From: Drosophila pseudoobscura | Lineage: Eukaryota > Arthropoda > Insecta > Diptera > Drosophilidae | Reading direction: 5' to 3' | Assembly: GCF_009870125.1 (NCBI RefSeq) | Contig: NC_046683.1 | Span: 4,836,001 to 4,900,000, forward strand | Length of the DNA: 64,000 bases | In this document: positions 1 to 10,069 of the stretch, one piece after another | Layout of the letters: each line of letters begins with the position of its first letter | Numbering within the stretch: position 1 is the first letter of the stretch | Notes under the pieces: model-generated | Databases searched by the model: none | Seen by the model: only the letters and a program-made list of their open reading frames with translations | Told to the model about the DNA's origin: nothing | Position numbers and translations under genes: made by a program

Positions 1-435
1 ACACACACACACCCAAGTGCTGACCACCGCCGCGGCGGCTATAGATAGAGGAGCGCAATGCGGCATCAGCTCATTTCGTGCAGCGACTCGTTCAGACACA
101 CATGTGCGAGAAGAATACCTGATAGCCGAAGAGAAGCAAAGCAGAAGCAAATCGAAGCCCAATTAAATATTTAAACTTTGTGATATATCAGTTTTTTTTT
201 GTTGCTGTGTTCGAGTGCGGTAAAGTGCAATTCCCTGAACGCGAAACAATAAATCAATTCAAGTGAGACAAAGTGCAAAGGACAGGCCCAGGCCCAAGTG
301 AGAACGAGAACGTGAACGTTTAAGCAAACCCAAACACCGAAAGACACTTTGCCAAAAGAGCGGGAAGCGAAGAGAAGAACCGAAGAGAGTCTGCCAGATC
401 GGAGAAAACGGGAAAGAAAGTTTATAGGCAGCAAC
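1..435 (+). other. 5' leader of the aminotransferase gene (partial view)
   Basis: There is no long ORF here. The stretch begins with a short (CA)n run at 1-13 and leads to a well-placed start codon at 436 (CAAC before ATG, a good fly context). A TCAGAC motif near 93 could be an initiator, but no TATA box is evident. It is interpreted as 5' UTR and proximal promoter; the true transcription start cannot be fixed from sequence. Confidence 0.4.
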
Positions 436-3400
436 ATGACTACCAAAATGGCAATAAACGCAAAGGTTTGTACACTGTTGAATAGCTCCACCGCAAATCA
501 ATAGAAATACCGTCAAATATCTAAGCGAGCTCCGTCCAAACTTGAACCGAATTATGTATACAAGAAATCCAGTCGAAATCGAATTCCAAGACATTATGCT
601 ACCATCCGCGAATTCGAACTCTCCAGCCCCAATCGACGTCTCATCTAAATCTATTAATATTCCCATCTAAATTCAGACAGGTCATAAATTATGTTTCCCT
701 TCGCGCAGCCTAATTAAACAATTTTTAATAAGTTGGCAACAGTCTGAAATCTGTATTTGCCTGTATCTGTATCTGTATTACTAAATGGAATTCACGACGC
801 TCGGCTGAGTTGTTTATCAATGTCCAAAGCAGCAACAGCAAACTCATCCAGAAACACTTTAAGTCTATGCTATAAAACAAAGTGAATGAACTGGAAGTCT
901 TCTAGCCGAAATGGGAGAACATTGTGCTGGCAATCGAATTTCTCGAAGAATCTGGCGACAATCCATTCAAAAAATGGTGAAACGTACATATTCGTACTGA
1001 GTCCACTCCATTAAATCCTGTTAAACCCAGTAGAGAGTATTTCCAGTCATTAATACTGATTGATTCATCAGCTATTATGCGAGCACTTGTGCGTGCCCAG
1101 TGCCCACTCTATGAACCATTAAAAATAGAACACATTATGTTTTATTTTTGGAATTTAGGGAGACATGTTATCTACTGCCCTCTCGGGCGTACTCGTAATC
1201 TATGGCGCTAGATCATAGGCTCTACGGCTGGTGGCGGAGGGAGAGATAAGCCCCGATCTGGCAGACATTTAGACGACCAGTTTTCGAACTCTATTTTTTA
1301 TGTTTATACATACATACTAACGAGTCGTTGTTGTTTTGTACAAATATTTCGGCTGATGCAATGTCAGCGACATATGATGGCAGTTTTGGACTAGTTTTGG
1401 CATTGACTGGGGCTAAGGCTTAGTCTATAGTTTGGGGTATTTCATCAGCTTTAAGATCAGCTTGGCGCAGGGCAGGCATCAGCAAAACAAGTCTCCGCCG
1501 AACTCTGCTGATTAGCGACACAGATCTGACCCAGAATCTAGACGGGTGAAGCTCCTGCTGAAGCCCATTCCCATTCCCACTCCTCTGGGTGAACGGGGAA
1601 CGGCGACGGACTGGCATGCAAATCGAAAGTGGTTTTTAATTAGAGTGCAAATTGATTTGATGTTTCGGAAATCGAATTTTGGGTCTAGACCAAAATTAGC
1701 ATACAATCATGAACTCTTTAGAGTCACTCAACTTGGTGGAGCGTACATTCTGACCGTGTGCCGTTTACGTTCTATTCATTGCAGGACATCTTCCGCAACC
1801 AGCATCGAATGATCAAGTTCATCGCCCAGTCCATTCGCCTGTGCAGCAACCAGTCGCTGAAGGCAGCCCAGGCGGCCCAGCAGCTGCAAAAGTCCTCGGT
1901 GGACTTTGAGATCACCGCCTCGGTGAACACACAGTACACACATGCCCCGGAGCCCGTCAAGCACGACAAGGATCTGGGCCATCTATTCAAGGCCTCACAG
2001 TTGACGGTGCGCCTGGCCACGCCCCAACAGCTACAGCCGAAGCCGGACAACGATGAGGAGCTTGGCTTTGGCCGCCTCTTCACCGACCACATGCTGAAGA
2101 TCTACTACCACAAGAGCCTAGGCGGCTGGCAAAAGCCAGAGATCACGCCGCTGGAGAACCTGGTCATGCATCCCGCTGCCAAGGTCCTGCACTACGCCGT
2201 AGAGGTAAGCTCAACCGCTCTCCACTCCAGGCTCAGCTCTGCCACTCACCCTTCGTTCACCCGATCACCCGCCAACCGCCACCCGCCACACACCATCAAC
2301 CATCCGTATCGTAATCTTTGGATGACCCAGCAGCAACTGTAGACAAGGCGGACGGCACTCTACGACACGTGTGATCTATGCCGATGTCGAGTCATTGCCA
2401 TCACCATCGTCATCGGCATACCATCTCATCTCATCTCATCCGATCGCTGTAGCGGCTGCTGGCTGTTGCCAAAGGGTGTCTTATCAGGCGACTGACTGAT
2501 CGATCGATTCGTTGCAGCTCTTCGAGGGCATGAAGGCGTACCGGGGGGTCGATGGAAAGATCCGCATCTTCCGTCCGGACATGAACATGGCCCGCATGAA
2601 CCTGGCCGCCCAGCGCTCCGGCCTTCCCACCTTCGAAGGCAAGGAGTTCGTTCAGTGCCTGTCCCGCCTGCTAACCATCGACTCCGAGTGGGTGCCGCAC
2701 ACGGACACCGCCAGCCTGTACATCCGCCCTACCCTCATTGGCATCGATGTGAGTACTCCTGATCCCTGATCCCTGATATCTGATCTGATGACTAATCTCT
2801 GATGATCCTCGATCAGCCCACGTTGGGTGTGGCCTCCTCAGACTCGGCCCTGCTCTACGCCATTCTCAGTCCGGTGGGCAGCTACTTTAAGACTGGCTCC
2901 TCGGGGGCCGTCTCCCTGCTGGCCGATCCCGCCTATACACGCGCCTGGCCCGGCGGCGTCGGTAATCGCAAGATGGGCTCCAACTACGCTCCCACCATCA
3001 ATGTGCAGAAGGAGGCGGCGGCACGGGGCCTTCAGCAGGTGCTCTGGCTGTACGGTGAAGATCACCAGCTGACGGAGGTGGGCACCATGAACATCTTCAT
3101 GTTCTACGTGAACGATCAAGGAGGTGAGTAGCGAGTGGCACTAGCATACCATAGATTTGGTTTTCATTTCCGTTTCCGTTTCCATTTCCATTTCAGAACA
3201 AGAACTGATAACGCCGCCACTGAGTGGCCTGATCCTGCCGGGCATTACACGCGACTCCATCCTGAACATGACCCGCCAGTGGGGCAAGTTTAAGGTGCGC
3301 GAAGCCAACATCACCATGCCCATGGTCTGTGAGCTGCTCAACCAAGGAAGGGTAAGCGAACTGATGATTGCATTGGCCCTGACTTCGGTTCTAATTGAGT

Positions 3401-3614
3401 TTTTCTTCGATCCTTGTGCTTTCAGTTGCTGGAGCTGTTCGGTGCGGGCACTGCGTGCGTTGTTAGTCCCGTCAATCGAATCAACTACCTTGGGCAGGAC
3501 CTCTATGTCCCCACCATGGAGCAGGAGAAGCCTGTCCACGAGCTGATCCGCGAGACGCTAACCGACATCCAGTACGGCAGGGTGGATCATCCCTGGTCGA
3601 TGGTGATTGACTAA
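436..3614 (+). CDS. BCAT: Branched-chain amino-acid aminotransferase (PLP fold type IV), six coding exons
   Basis: The enzyme reversibly moves the amino group of Leu, Ile or Val to 2-oxoglutarate, the first step of branched-chain amino-acid breakdown. Coding exons are 436-465, 1785-2204, 2518-2748, 2817-3123, 3197-3351 and 3426-3614, all with GT-AG introns and consistent phase, giving 443 aa. Signatures are the PLP lysine K279 in [14 protein letters not shown], the TEVGTMNIF segment, and GTACVVSPV near the C-terminus. The first coding exon ([10 protein letters not shown]) joins in phase 0. An internal ATG at 1809 starts a basic, acid-free stretch ([15 protein letters not shown]) that looks like a mitochondrial presequence, so a 425-aa mitochondrial form is possible. 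The animal CXXC redox motif reads CVVS here. The gene converges on the coiled-coil gene at 4756. Gene identity is near certain; the N-terminus is less so. Confidence 0.93.
466..1784 (+). other. Intron 1 of the aminotransferase gene
   Basis: This 1.3-kb intron is bounded by GTTTGT at 466 and GCAG at 1781-1784. I see no convincing coding content; the short ORFs inside are in unrelated frames. It could hold enhancers or an alternative first exon serving the ATG at 1809. Confidence 0.6.
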
Positions 3615-4440
3615 GCACTTTACCTGTCCCCCTATCCTTAAATCCAAAAACCCTTTGATCCTTTCCCCCCATCCTTATCCCCTTCCCCTGTACTGTGTAT
3701 TAGTAGGATTTAGTTGAAGATAGTGTGCGTGTGTTCTGTGGGTGCTCGAATCTTGTTTCGTTTGTTGCGCTGCGTGCATTTATCCGCCTATTGTATACTA
3801 TAAATAGATCCCTATAGATAAGTTGAGGGTCGCTATATAGATGTCTATATATCATTCGATTAAGTTGCATTTAGTTGTATATTTATTTATTTATATTATG
3901 GAATAGATTTCCATTCAATTTGTTTATTGTACATATTCCAACCGGTTGAATGGTATTTATAGAACCTTTTTTTTCACTCTGTTCTCTAATCTCTTGTTGT
4001 GTGAGTGAGTGCTATTTGTTTTATAATTTTTGCTTGTTTTTTGAGGCTTTGGATCAACTTTTTGCGCTTTTACTTCCAAGCAGCATCGAAATCAATTCAA
4101 ATTTTACCAACTAAAAAAAAAACCAAAACTAAAAAAAAAAAAACAAAACAAAACCGAAACCAAAACTTTGGAACAAGTTGAAAACGTACCGGAGGCGAAA
4201 TGCATTTATTAGTCTGTAAGCTGTCAAGGATCGTGGATCGCGAATAGGAACTGATTGCTAAGACAAGTCTTCTTGGAGGTAAAAGCAGCGCGAGAGGAGC
4301 TGTGGCTAAAGCTAACCCGTCTACCTTCTAAGGACCCTCTTATAATAGGACACAACCATATCTGAATCGAGATGTATACTAGTATACTATGATGTAGTTG
4401 TTAAGCGAATCAATCGATGAATAAACAAGAAAAACTGAAC
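3615..4440 (+). other. 3' UTR of the aminotransferase gene
   Basis: AT-rich sequence with A-tracts around 4110-4145 follows the stop codon. The best canonical poly(A) hexamer, AATAAA, is at 4420-4425, so the transcript probably ends near 4440. An ATG-started 74-codon ORF at 4417 overlaps this signal and is not considered a gene. Confidence 0.5.
4420..4425 (+). terminator. Candidate poly(A) signal of the aminotransferase gene
   Basis: A canonical AATAAA lies about 800 nt after the stop codon and before the oppositely oriented gene. Earlier AT-rich variants exist, so use of this site is inferred. Confidence 0.4.
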
Positions 4441-4689
4441 AAAGCCAAACCGAAATCGGAGGAGCAAGTGTTTCCGTTTCCGAAATGGATTGGGAGGTTT
4501 AAGATACACATATGGAAAAGCTTGAGCTTCGGCTATAAGAGTAGAGCCGCGGCCCTTGCCGCATCAGCATTTCCCTACGATGCTCTGGTCTCAAGACTCA
4601 TAGATCCTGAAATGGCAAGGAATAGGACGAGAGCTAACTAAAATACAACTTAAATTATTGAATTCCCCAAGTGGGAAGAAAGGAATTTC

Positions 4690-4695
4690 TTTAAT
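4690..4695 (-). terminator. Candidate poly(A) signal of the coiled-coil gene
   Basis: On the minus strand the sequence reads ATTAAA about 60 nt past the stop codon at 4756. This common variant signal leaves only about 260 bp between the two convergent genes' signals. Confidence 0.35.
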
Positions 4696-4755
4696 AGATT
4701 TCGTTGGGCCTTAGCATATGTTGGCATGGAATGGGTGATATGCAGAATGTGTAAG

Positions 4756-6243
4756 TCAGATACGTTTGCTGGTTTCCAGATTGAGGAGCGTGTGCTCGCT
4801 GGCGGTGAGGGCGAAGGGTCGAATGGCGTTGAGCACCTCCCGGGGCTCGCTGCGGAGCATACGGAGTCGCTCCTCTTTCACGGCAAGATCCTCTGCGTTC
4901 TGGAGCTGGGCCAATGCCGAGGTAATGTTACGAGTCGACTCGGCGTCGGCCTTGCGGTGGTGCTTGTTGGCAATGGCCAGCTCAACCATTTCACGGTGGC
5001 ACTGCATATTCTTCTCTTGCATCATTGCGTTGCGGCCGACGTTCAGGGAGTGCTGACGCTCGCCAAAGGAGGTCGAGTCGCGTGGGATGTTGTTCCCGAT
5101 GGCTGCCCATTGCTCCCGGAAGTACTTGGCTGCCTTGCGCTGCAGACACACCTCCTCGCGGTTCGCATAGCTCGCGGCCTGCTGGGCCGCAATATTCTCC
5201 AAGACCTTCTTAGTGTCCTTGGCACGGTACTCGCGCTCGAGCAGGTCGATGAATAGCTCGTCATTCGTCTCCCGGTCGCGTCGGATCTGATTGAGTTCAG
5301 CGCCCAGCCGGGCGCTGTTGATCTCTCTGGCCTGGATCTCGTCCGCGCGGCGCTTCATGTCCTTGGCCACGAACGCAGCCGTTGTCGGGCCGAACGAGTC
5401 GAGAATCCCACGCTGGGGGCGGGTCACATTCTTTCTTGCCTCGATTTCGAGGGCGGCTTGCTTCTGGGCGGAGGTCTCCTTCAGGGATTCTTGGAGCTCT
5501 TTGCGCCGCAGTGCCACTTTCTCAGCCTCCTGCGACAGCTCTAGAGCGTACTTCTTCTGGAACTCGAGCAGCTCCCGTCGCTCCCTTGCCTGGGTTTCTT
5601 GCTGCTCCCGGAGGCGATTCTTGGTTGCCTCCGCAAGCTGGCTCATCAGTGCTTCACGGAAGGCTTTGCTCTTCTGTTCCGCCACCAACCGCTCCTTGCA
5701 CAGCTGCAGTTCCACCTGCTTCTGTTGGGCACGGGCCTCGTCCAGCTCAGCCTTCTTGTTGAGGCACTTCTGCTCCTGACCCGAGAGCATGCTCTTCCTG
5801 ACGCTCAGGGCCGTCTTGGCCACGTTTATCTCCAGCTGCAGGTCGCGCAGCTCGGGCACGTTCCGCTGGAGCTGTATGCGCCGACTGGCCGCCACCATCT
5901 CGCTTCTGCGCTCTTTCACAAGGGCCCGCAGGATTTCGTTGTCAATGCGCTTCTGCTCCTCCTTCGGACGCATCTGCAATGTGCGATTGAGTGCCAGTTG
6001 CTCCACCTGGAACTTGACAGTGCGAAAGACCGCGTTATCGGCATCCGACGTCTTGTGAAGCATTGGATAGGCCTCCTTGTCAAAGTCGCTGGTCCCGAGC
6101 GGCAGCGGCGTCATCATGGTCAGCATATTTTCGATGGGCTCCTGGCCGATGACCGCAAACATCGAGACACCAGGGTCGTCCCATGCCCCATACCGGCTGC
6201 GTCGCTGCTGCTGCCAGATATCGCCTTTGATGGCTGGCTTCAT
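4756..6243 (-). CDS. Coiled-coil axonemal-type protein (trichohyalin/plectin-homology, MNS1/CFAP53-like)
   Basis: This is a single-exon gene of 495 aa starting at ATG 6243 (MKPAIKGDIWQQQRRS). The same frame stays open upstream to 6297, but that part begins at TTG, so it is not used. Residues from about 90 to the C-terminus are almost continuous Glu/Lys/Arg/Gln-rich alpha-helix with heptad character (for example RRELLEFQKKYALELSQEAE), the pattern of the TPH domain of ciliary and flagellar proteins such as MNS1, CFAP53 and CFAP45. Family members sit inside axonemal doublet microtubules; in flies such genes are usually testis-expressed. Near the C-terminus is an FGERQHSLNVGRNAMMQEKN stretch. The class is assigned by composition and general resemblance, so the exact orthologue is uncertain. 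The gene is convergent with the aminotransferase. Confidence 0.75.
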   Translation of the reverse strand: MKPAIKGDIWQQQRRSRYGAWDDPGVSMFAVIGQEPIENMLTMMTPLPLGTSDFDKEAYPMLHKTSDADNAVFRTVKFQVEQLALNRTLQMRPKEEQKRIDNEILRALVKERRSEMVAASRRIQLQRNVPELRDLQLEINVAKTALSVRKSMLSGQEQKCLNKKAELDEARAQQKQVELQLCKERLVAEQKSKAFREALMSQLAEATKNRLREQQETQARERRELLEFQKKYALELSQEAEKVALRRKELQESLKETSAQKQAALEIEARKNVTRPQRGILDSFGPTTAAFVAKDMKRRADEIQAREINSARLGAELNQIRRDRETNDELFIDLLEREYRAKDTKKVLENIAAQQAASYANREEVCLQRKAAKYFREQWAAIGNNIPRDSTSFGERQHSLNVGRNAMMQEKNMQCHREMVELAIANKHHRKADAESTRNITSALAQLQNAEDLAVKEERLRMLRSEPREVLNAIRPFALTASEHTLLNLETSKRI

Positions 6244-7500
6244 TGTAGCTGTAGCTTTTATGTAAACTAGTTTTTGAGTGTGATTTGGTCTTCCCAATGT
6301 GCTACTAGAGAGTGTTCTATGGAGTGTTCCTATGCTAAAAATGTGTGTTGCAACCGAGTCGGGCGTCCAGCGACAGCTTTCGAATGGCTAGATCTGATCG
6401 GACGGATTGGATTGGATTGGATTGGACGTAAGACATACACGCCAGCTAGTTTCGGTGTTTCCTGCTCATTTCAGGCTACTATTAACCCATATATCCCACT
6501 AATCCCACCTATACAATATGTAAATACATTATCCCTACATTTATTTTCATTGTTGAGGCTCTCTTAAAATGTGGTTGAAAAGTCAGAAGAGAGCGCTCCA
6601 AGCTTTGCTTGAACCTCTCTCCTATGAGTAAATTCAGTCGCCGATCACAGGACCTTGCTATGGCTATGGCCCGCGGCAGGATAGCCAGTGATTGCCACAG
6701 TCCAGCCTGGAGCACATCCCTTGGACCTCCAGAGAGGACGAGATGCTACGGCGGAAAGGCGGAGAAAACACCGTGGGATGCAAGGAAGAGGGCCATTGCA
6801 GTGGCCGAACGGAAAGGTCGCCCAGGCCAAAGGCATCAGCCTCGCGGGACAGGAAACGTGTCCCGAGGAGGGCACGGCATCGTGGCCCCGTCATCGAGCC
6901 ACACTCGCTCATAAGAACCGGAAGACAAGAAGGATGAAGCCCCTGGTAAGCCCCTGCTTATATGAAAGGAAGAGTGGAATATGGCGTGGGCATAACAGTA
7001 CCTGCTGCTGGCGCGATGCACCGATGCGCCAACATCCAATCTGGTAAAGCATCCTGATTGGTTCGCCCGGACACGGAAAAGTGAAGGTGAAAGTCTTTGG
7101 TCGCTTATCCGGATAAACATATAATGAAATATGCTCTCAGAAGGAAAACACAATTCGTTATCTCTATTGGAAGCTGGGATCATCGGTTTTCAATAGTGTT
7201 CCCAGGGTCTTCGGCTCGGGCGTTCGGCCACCGCCACTTTCATTTTTTTATTAATTTACATATGTATAAAGCAAATTTATAATATTTTTTTAGCTATGTA
7301 TGTACTGTTAGCATTATCTAAATTATATCTAATTCTAAAGCGGTCATGGTTAAGTTACAATAGGTATAGTTAGGACATTTTATTTACAATTTCAGTTGAA
7401 AGTTGTCTCTAGTTTTTCTTTATTATTGTCATGTGAGAATTTGCTTTCCATTTCATAGCTGGAACAGTTCCTTCGCACACGATTTGTACAGTTTTGGCAT
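6244..7500. other. Intergenic stretch with a multi-frame open block
   Basis: No gene is supported. A (GGATT)n run lies at 6404-6425. From about 6600 to 6950 several frames on both strands stay open because the block is GC-richer; no family is recognised in any of them. From 7240 the sequence is AT-rich, with TTTATT at about 7379 that may be the poly(A) signal (AATAAA on the minus strand) of the ORF at 7501. Confidence 0.5.
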
Positions 7501-8775
7501 TTATTTCCGGCTAGAAGCAGCATTTTCTCCACACTCCGTAGGGCTATGGTGTCTATTTGTGGTATAATACAATTTCAGACAATACTGGCAATAATATGCC
7601 GAATTATGCGATTTGCTATATTGTGAAAACAGCAACTTCTTCATGCACGTCACAAGGGCATAGTGGGTAATCTGTTTATTTCGATTATTTATGCCCAATA
7701 GATTTATGTGTCGGCTCCGAATCTCGCTTGTGCGTACTGTGGGGCCGAACACAAATTTACCAGTGCTATCCACCTCAAATATATTGACGCTGAAGTCCGA
7801 ATTGTTCAGTTCGAAGCGCTTGATTCCTTTGCGTGTTATTGGAAACTCAATCCCTGAAAAATCGACTCTAAGGCCTGCATAGTAAATGATGTCTCGGCTG
7901 ATGTCCAGTATGTAGTACCATGGGTCGCTTAGTTTCTTTCGGGCACACATCTTTTCCTTTGATGTCTTAAAGGCAGTGATTAGGTGTCTGCTATAGGCCA
8001 AAGATGCTAAGACACACCATTTGAAACAAAATGCATCCGCACTTTTAACATTAATTATGGCTTGTCGGGATTTTATTGTTGGTGGTGCCCGAACGTATCC
8101 ATTTCCAGGTACATTCTCCAACCTGATTATCGTGAGCTCAAAATACTTGAAAATCTGTACTGCCCAAACAAAATGTCTTTCGTGGAAGTTACTGCTCAAA
8201 TTTATTAAATGCTCGACAGCTTTATCCAGTTTGTTGATCGTCAGTTCACTTTCATATATAGACATGTAGGCCGTCACAAAGTGCTGCCTTGTTTCCAGTA
8301 TTCCAGAGTCGTCATCCGTTTGCTTGATATAGGGTCCAAGGACTTTTAGATTCAGCTTTACTGCCACGTACTCACTGAGACAGCACAGCAATACTTTCAC
8401 TATATCCTCCTTACATTGATTATAAAACTCTTTTAAATCCATCTGGTCGCCTTTATTGGAGTGAACGCGATACGATTTCAATGCAAATCGCGACCTCGTT
8501 GAAATTAAAGTAACATTTTCATTGTCCTTCAGTTGAGCGGCTGCCGCACTCTTATGCCCTTCAGAAGTTAGATGCCGGATTTCCCGAGTCGGACAGTAAC
8601 TCTCTCCGCAAACTGTGCAGAGAATGCTTGGAGTCTCAGAGGGTTTGTTGGATTTCCCATTGTCCATGAGAGCCTCAAAGGCATTCCGGGGACCCATGCA
8701 TCTCTCGTAATGAGATACAAACTGCTTGCTTTTGACAGTTTCAGCACAGAGGTCACACACTATGTCTGCTGCCAT
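7501..8775 (-). CDS. Maverick/Polinton-derived protein, N-terminal part of a PolB-type polyprotein, polymerase absent
   Basis: An uninterrupted 424-aa ORF runs from ATG 8775 (MAADIVCDLCAETV). The frame is open to 8826 only through a GTG. The N-terminus carries two zinc-finger-like units, CDLC...HYERC and CTVC...HLTSEGH. A middle region (ISTRSRFALKSYRV..., ELTINKLDKAVEHLI...) precedes SRQAIINVKSADAFCFKWCV. The end reads INLLGI, HYALVTCMKKLL and a C-X2-C...H...C unit (YCQYCLKLYY). This domain order is what I know from arthropod proteins encoded in front of the family B DNA polymerase of Maverick/Polinton elements. Here the ORF stops right after the last zinc unit, and no polymerase, integrase, capsid or protease remnant is seen nearby. 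It may be a fragment of an old insertion or a domesticated gene; the lack of stops favours a young age or selection. Confidence 0.65.
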   Translation of the reverse strand: MAADIVCDLCAETVKSKQFVSHYERCMGPRNAFEALMDNGKSNKPSETPSILCTVCGESYCPTREIRHLTSEGHKSAAAAQLKDNENVTLISTRSRFALKSYRVHSNKGDQMDLKEFYNQCKEDIVKVLLCCLSEYVAVKLNLKVLGPYIKQTDDDSGILETRQHFVTAYMSIYESELTINKLDKAVEHLINLSSNFHERHFVWAVQIFKYFELTIIRLENVPGNGYVRAPPTIKSRQAIINVKSADAFCFKWCVLASLAYSRHLITAFKTSKEKMCARKKLSDPWYYILDISRDIIYYAGLRVDFSGIEFPITRKGIKRFELNNSDFSVNIFEVDSTGKFVFGPTVRTSEIRSRHINLLGINNRNKQITHYALVTCMKKLLFSQYSKSHNSAYYCQYCLKLYYTTNRHHSPTECGENAASSRK

Positions 8776-8994
8776 TTTGCTGCCACACGATTGTTGTTTT
8801 GATCTGTCTTGACCAACCACTTTCACTATTCGAGTAGGACTAAGGGTTTTTTCTAAATGACTCTCTATTTATCCACTTCAAACCTGCTTGCTTTTTAACT
8901 GTATGACAGCATGAAGGGAATTGCAGGTAATAGTACTCGTATGTGGGACGTGGAACTGACTTCTCATCTAAGGACCAGCGGAAAACAATAAAAA

Positions 8995-9550
8995 ATGAAC
9001 GAAGAAAGTACAGAGGTAATCACGACACCTTCACAGCAGGTTTCATTCGAAAGGGATGACCTGTTTGACCGGTTTGGGGGTGAACAACGGTTAAGGGTTG
9101 TTTCCTTCGCAGGTATCAAACTCTCGTTTTTGGGTTGATCAGTGATCTTGCGAATTTTGTGCCCAGGGAGTCCACGCACTTGCTCATCATCTTGCTCTTT
9201 ACCTAACGGCCGTTGCTCTCGAACTGGATGTACTGAGGGACTCAGAACCACTCTGCGTCCATGCGGGTCATATTCAGATGATGGTGGATCAAATCTTTGT
9301 GTCTTGCTATGTCCTGGTGGTCTAAGAAATGCTTGCACAGAGTTACACTTTAAGAACACGATTGATTCGAGACAAGAGTGTCTTGTATTTTCTTTTTCAG
9401 AACTACAGATGTACACAGCAGTACTTTCGTCCAGTGGCGCCCCCAGGCGGAGTGAGCGAGACGAGTGAGGTAAACCCTCTCCTTTACCTTCACCTACTTA
9501 TGGCCCTTATCTTTCTTTAGGGCTACGGCTGCATAAACAACTCACTGTGA
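8995..9550 (+). CDS. Possible three-exon micro-gene (about 39 aa), unknown function
   Basis: ATG at 8995 starts MNEESTE, followed in phase by a GTAATC donor at 9016. A strong acceptor (TTTTCTTTTTCAG) ends at 9401. Exon 2, 9402-9469 plus its boundary base(s), would read NYRCTQQYFRPVAPPGG..., followed by a GTAAAC donor. A 50-bp intron ends in TTTCTTTAG at 9520, and exon 3 (GYGCINNSL) stops at 9550. The splice signals are plausible, but I recognise no family, and exon 1 could equally be longer (open to 9141) and unspliced. It would diverge from the Polinton-like ORF with about 220 bp between starts. Treat as a hypothesis only. Confidence 0.2.
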
Positions 9551-10000
9551 CCTCTTGTGATCGCATTGCCCTGCGGCCTTGATCTATCGCTCGGTGCCTG
9601 CTTCATCAAAAGATTCCTCATTTTATATTTCTCTGACGCTCTGATGCTGAGTGCTCGATTGGTTATTGCTTCTAGTTCCAAAAACGACTTCTTTAAAAGG
9701 CTGTACTTTAGATCGATATTTCTATAAGACATTCCATTCGATATTGCTCGGTTTTTTTTTTCACAATGTTTCGCTTATGATTGACCAACTCTCTATCTAT
9801 TTGCCAGCTATCTAAATCCATCAAATAATTTAATTGACTCACTGATCGAGTTTTGAACATATGCATTAGATGACATATGACTCAATAGGGAGTCTTGAAC
9901 TATTAACGAAACGTTATCTGAAGAAAATTCGTAAAACTATTTGATTGATTCCCGCAATCGCAGTCGATAACGAAAAGCCAGTGGCCAGTGTTTGTCCACG
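9551..10000. other. Intergenic region upstream of the aspartic protease
   Basis: No coding content is seen. GATA-type sites (TTATCTG near 9914, CGATAA near 9965) lie within 100 bp of the downstream TATA box. In flies GATA factors drive midgut digestive protease genes, so this is the likely proximal control region of the protease. Confidence 0.4.
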
Positions 10001-10004
10001 ACTC

Positions 10005-10012
10005 TATAAAAG
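10005..10012 (+). promoter_or_regulatory. TATA box of the aspartic protease gene
   Basis: TATAAAAG is followed about 29 nt later by ACAGTTAG (about 10033-10040), close to the fly initiator. This places transcription start near 10034. The ATG at 10022 then lies upstream of the start site and cannot be used, which selects the ATG at 10070. Confidence 0.65.
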
Positions 10013-10069
10013 CCCAAACATATGGCGGCACAACAGTTAGTCGAAGACATTCGGGGAAGCAACTTGACC

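Noticed and set aside
4417..4641. 74-codon ORF between the first two genes
   Set aside because: It overlaps a poly(A) signal, has no recognisable family and lies in 3' UTR/terminator sequence.
6244..6297. 18-residue upstream extension of the coiled-coil protein
   Set aside because: It starts at TTG, not ATG; the first ATG in frame is at 6243.
8776..8826. 17-residue upstream extension of the Polinton-like ORF
   Set aside because: It starts at GTG; translation should begin at ATG 8775.
10022..10069. Longer N-terminus of the aspartic protease
   Set aside because: The ATG lies too close to the TATA box to be in the mRNA, and the signal peptide follows naturally from ATG 10070.
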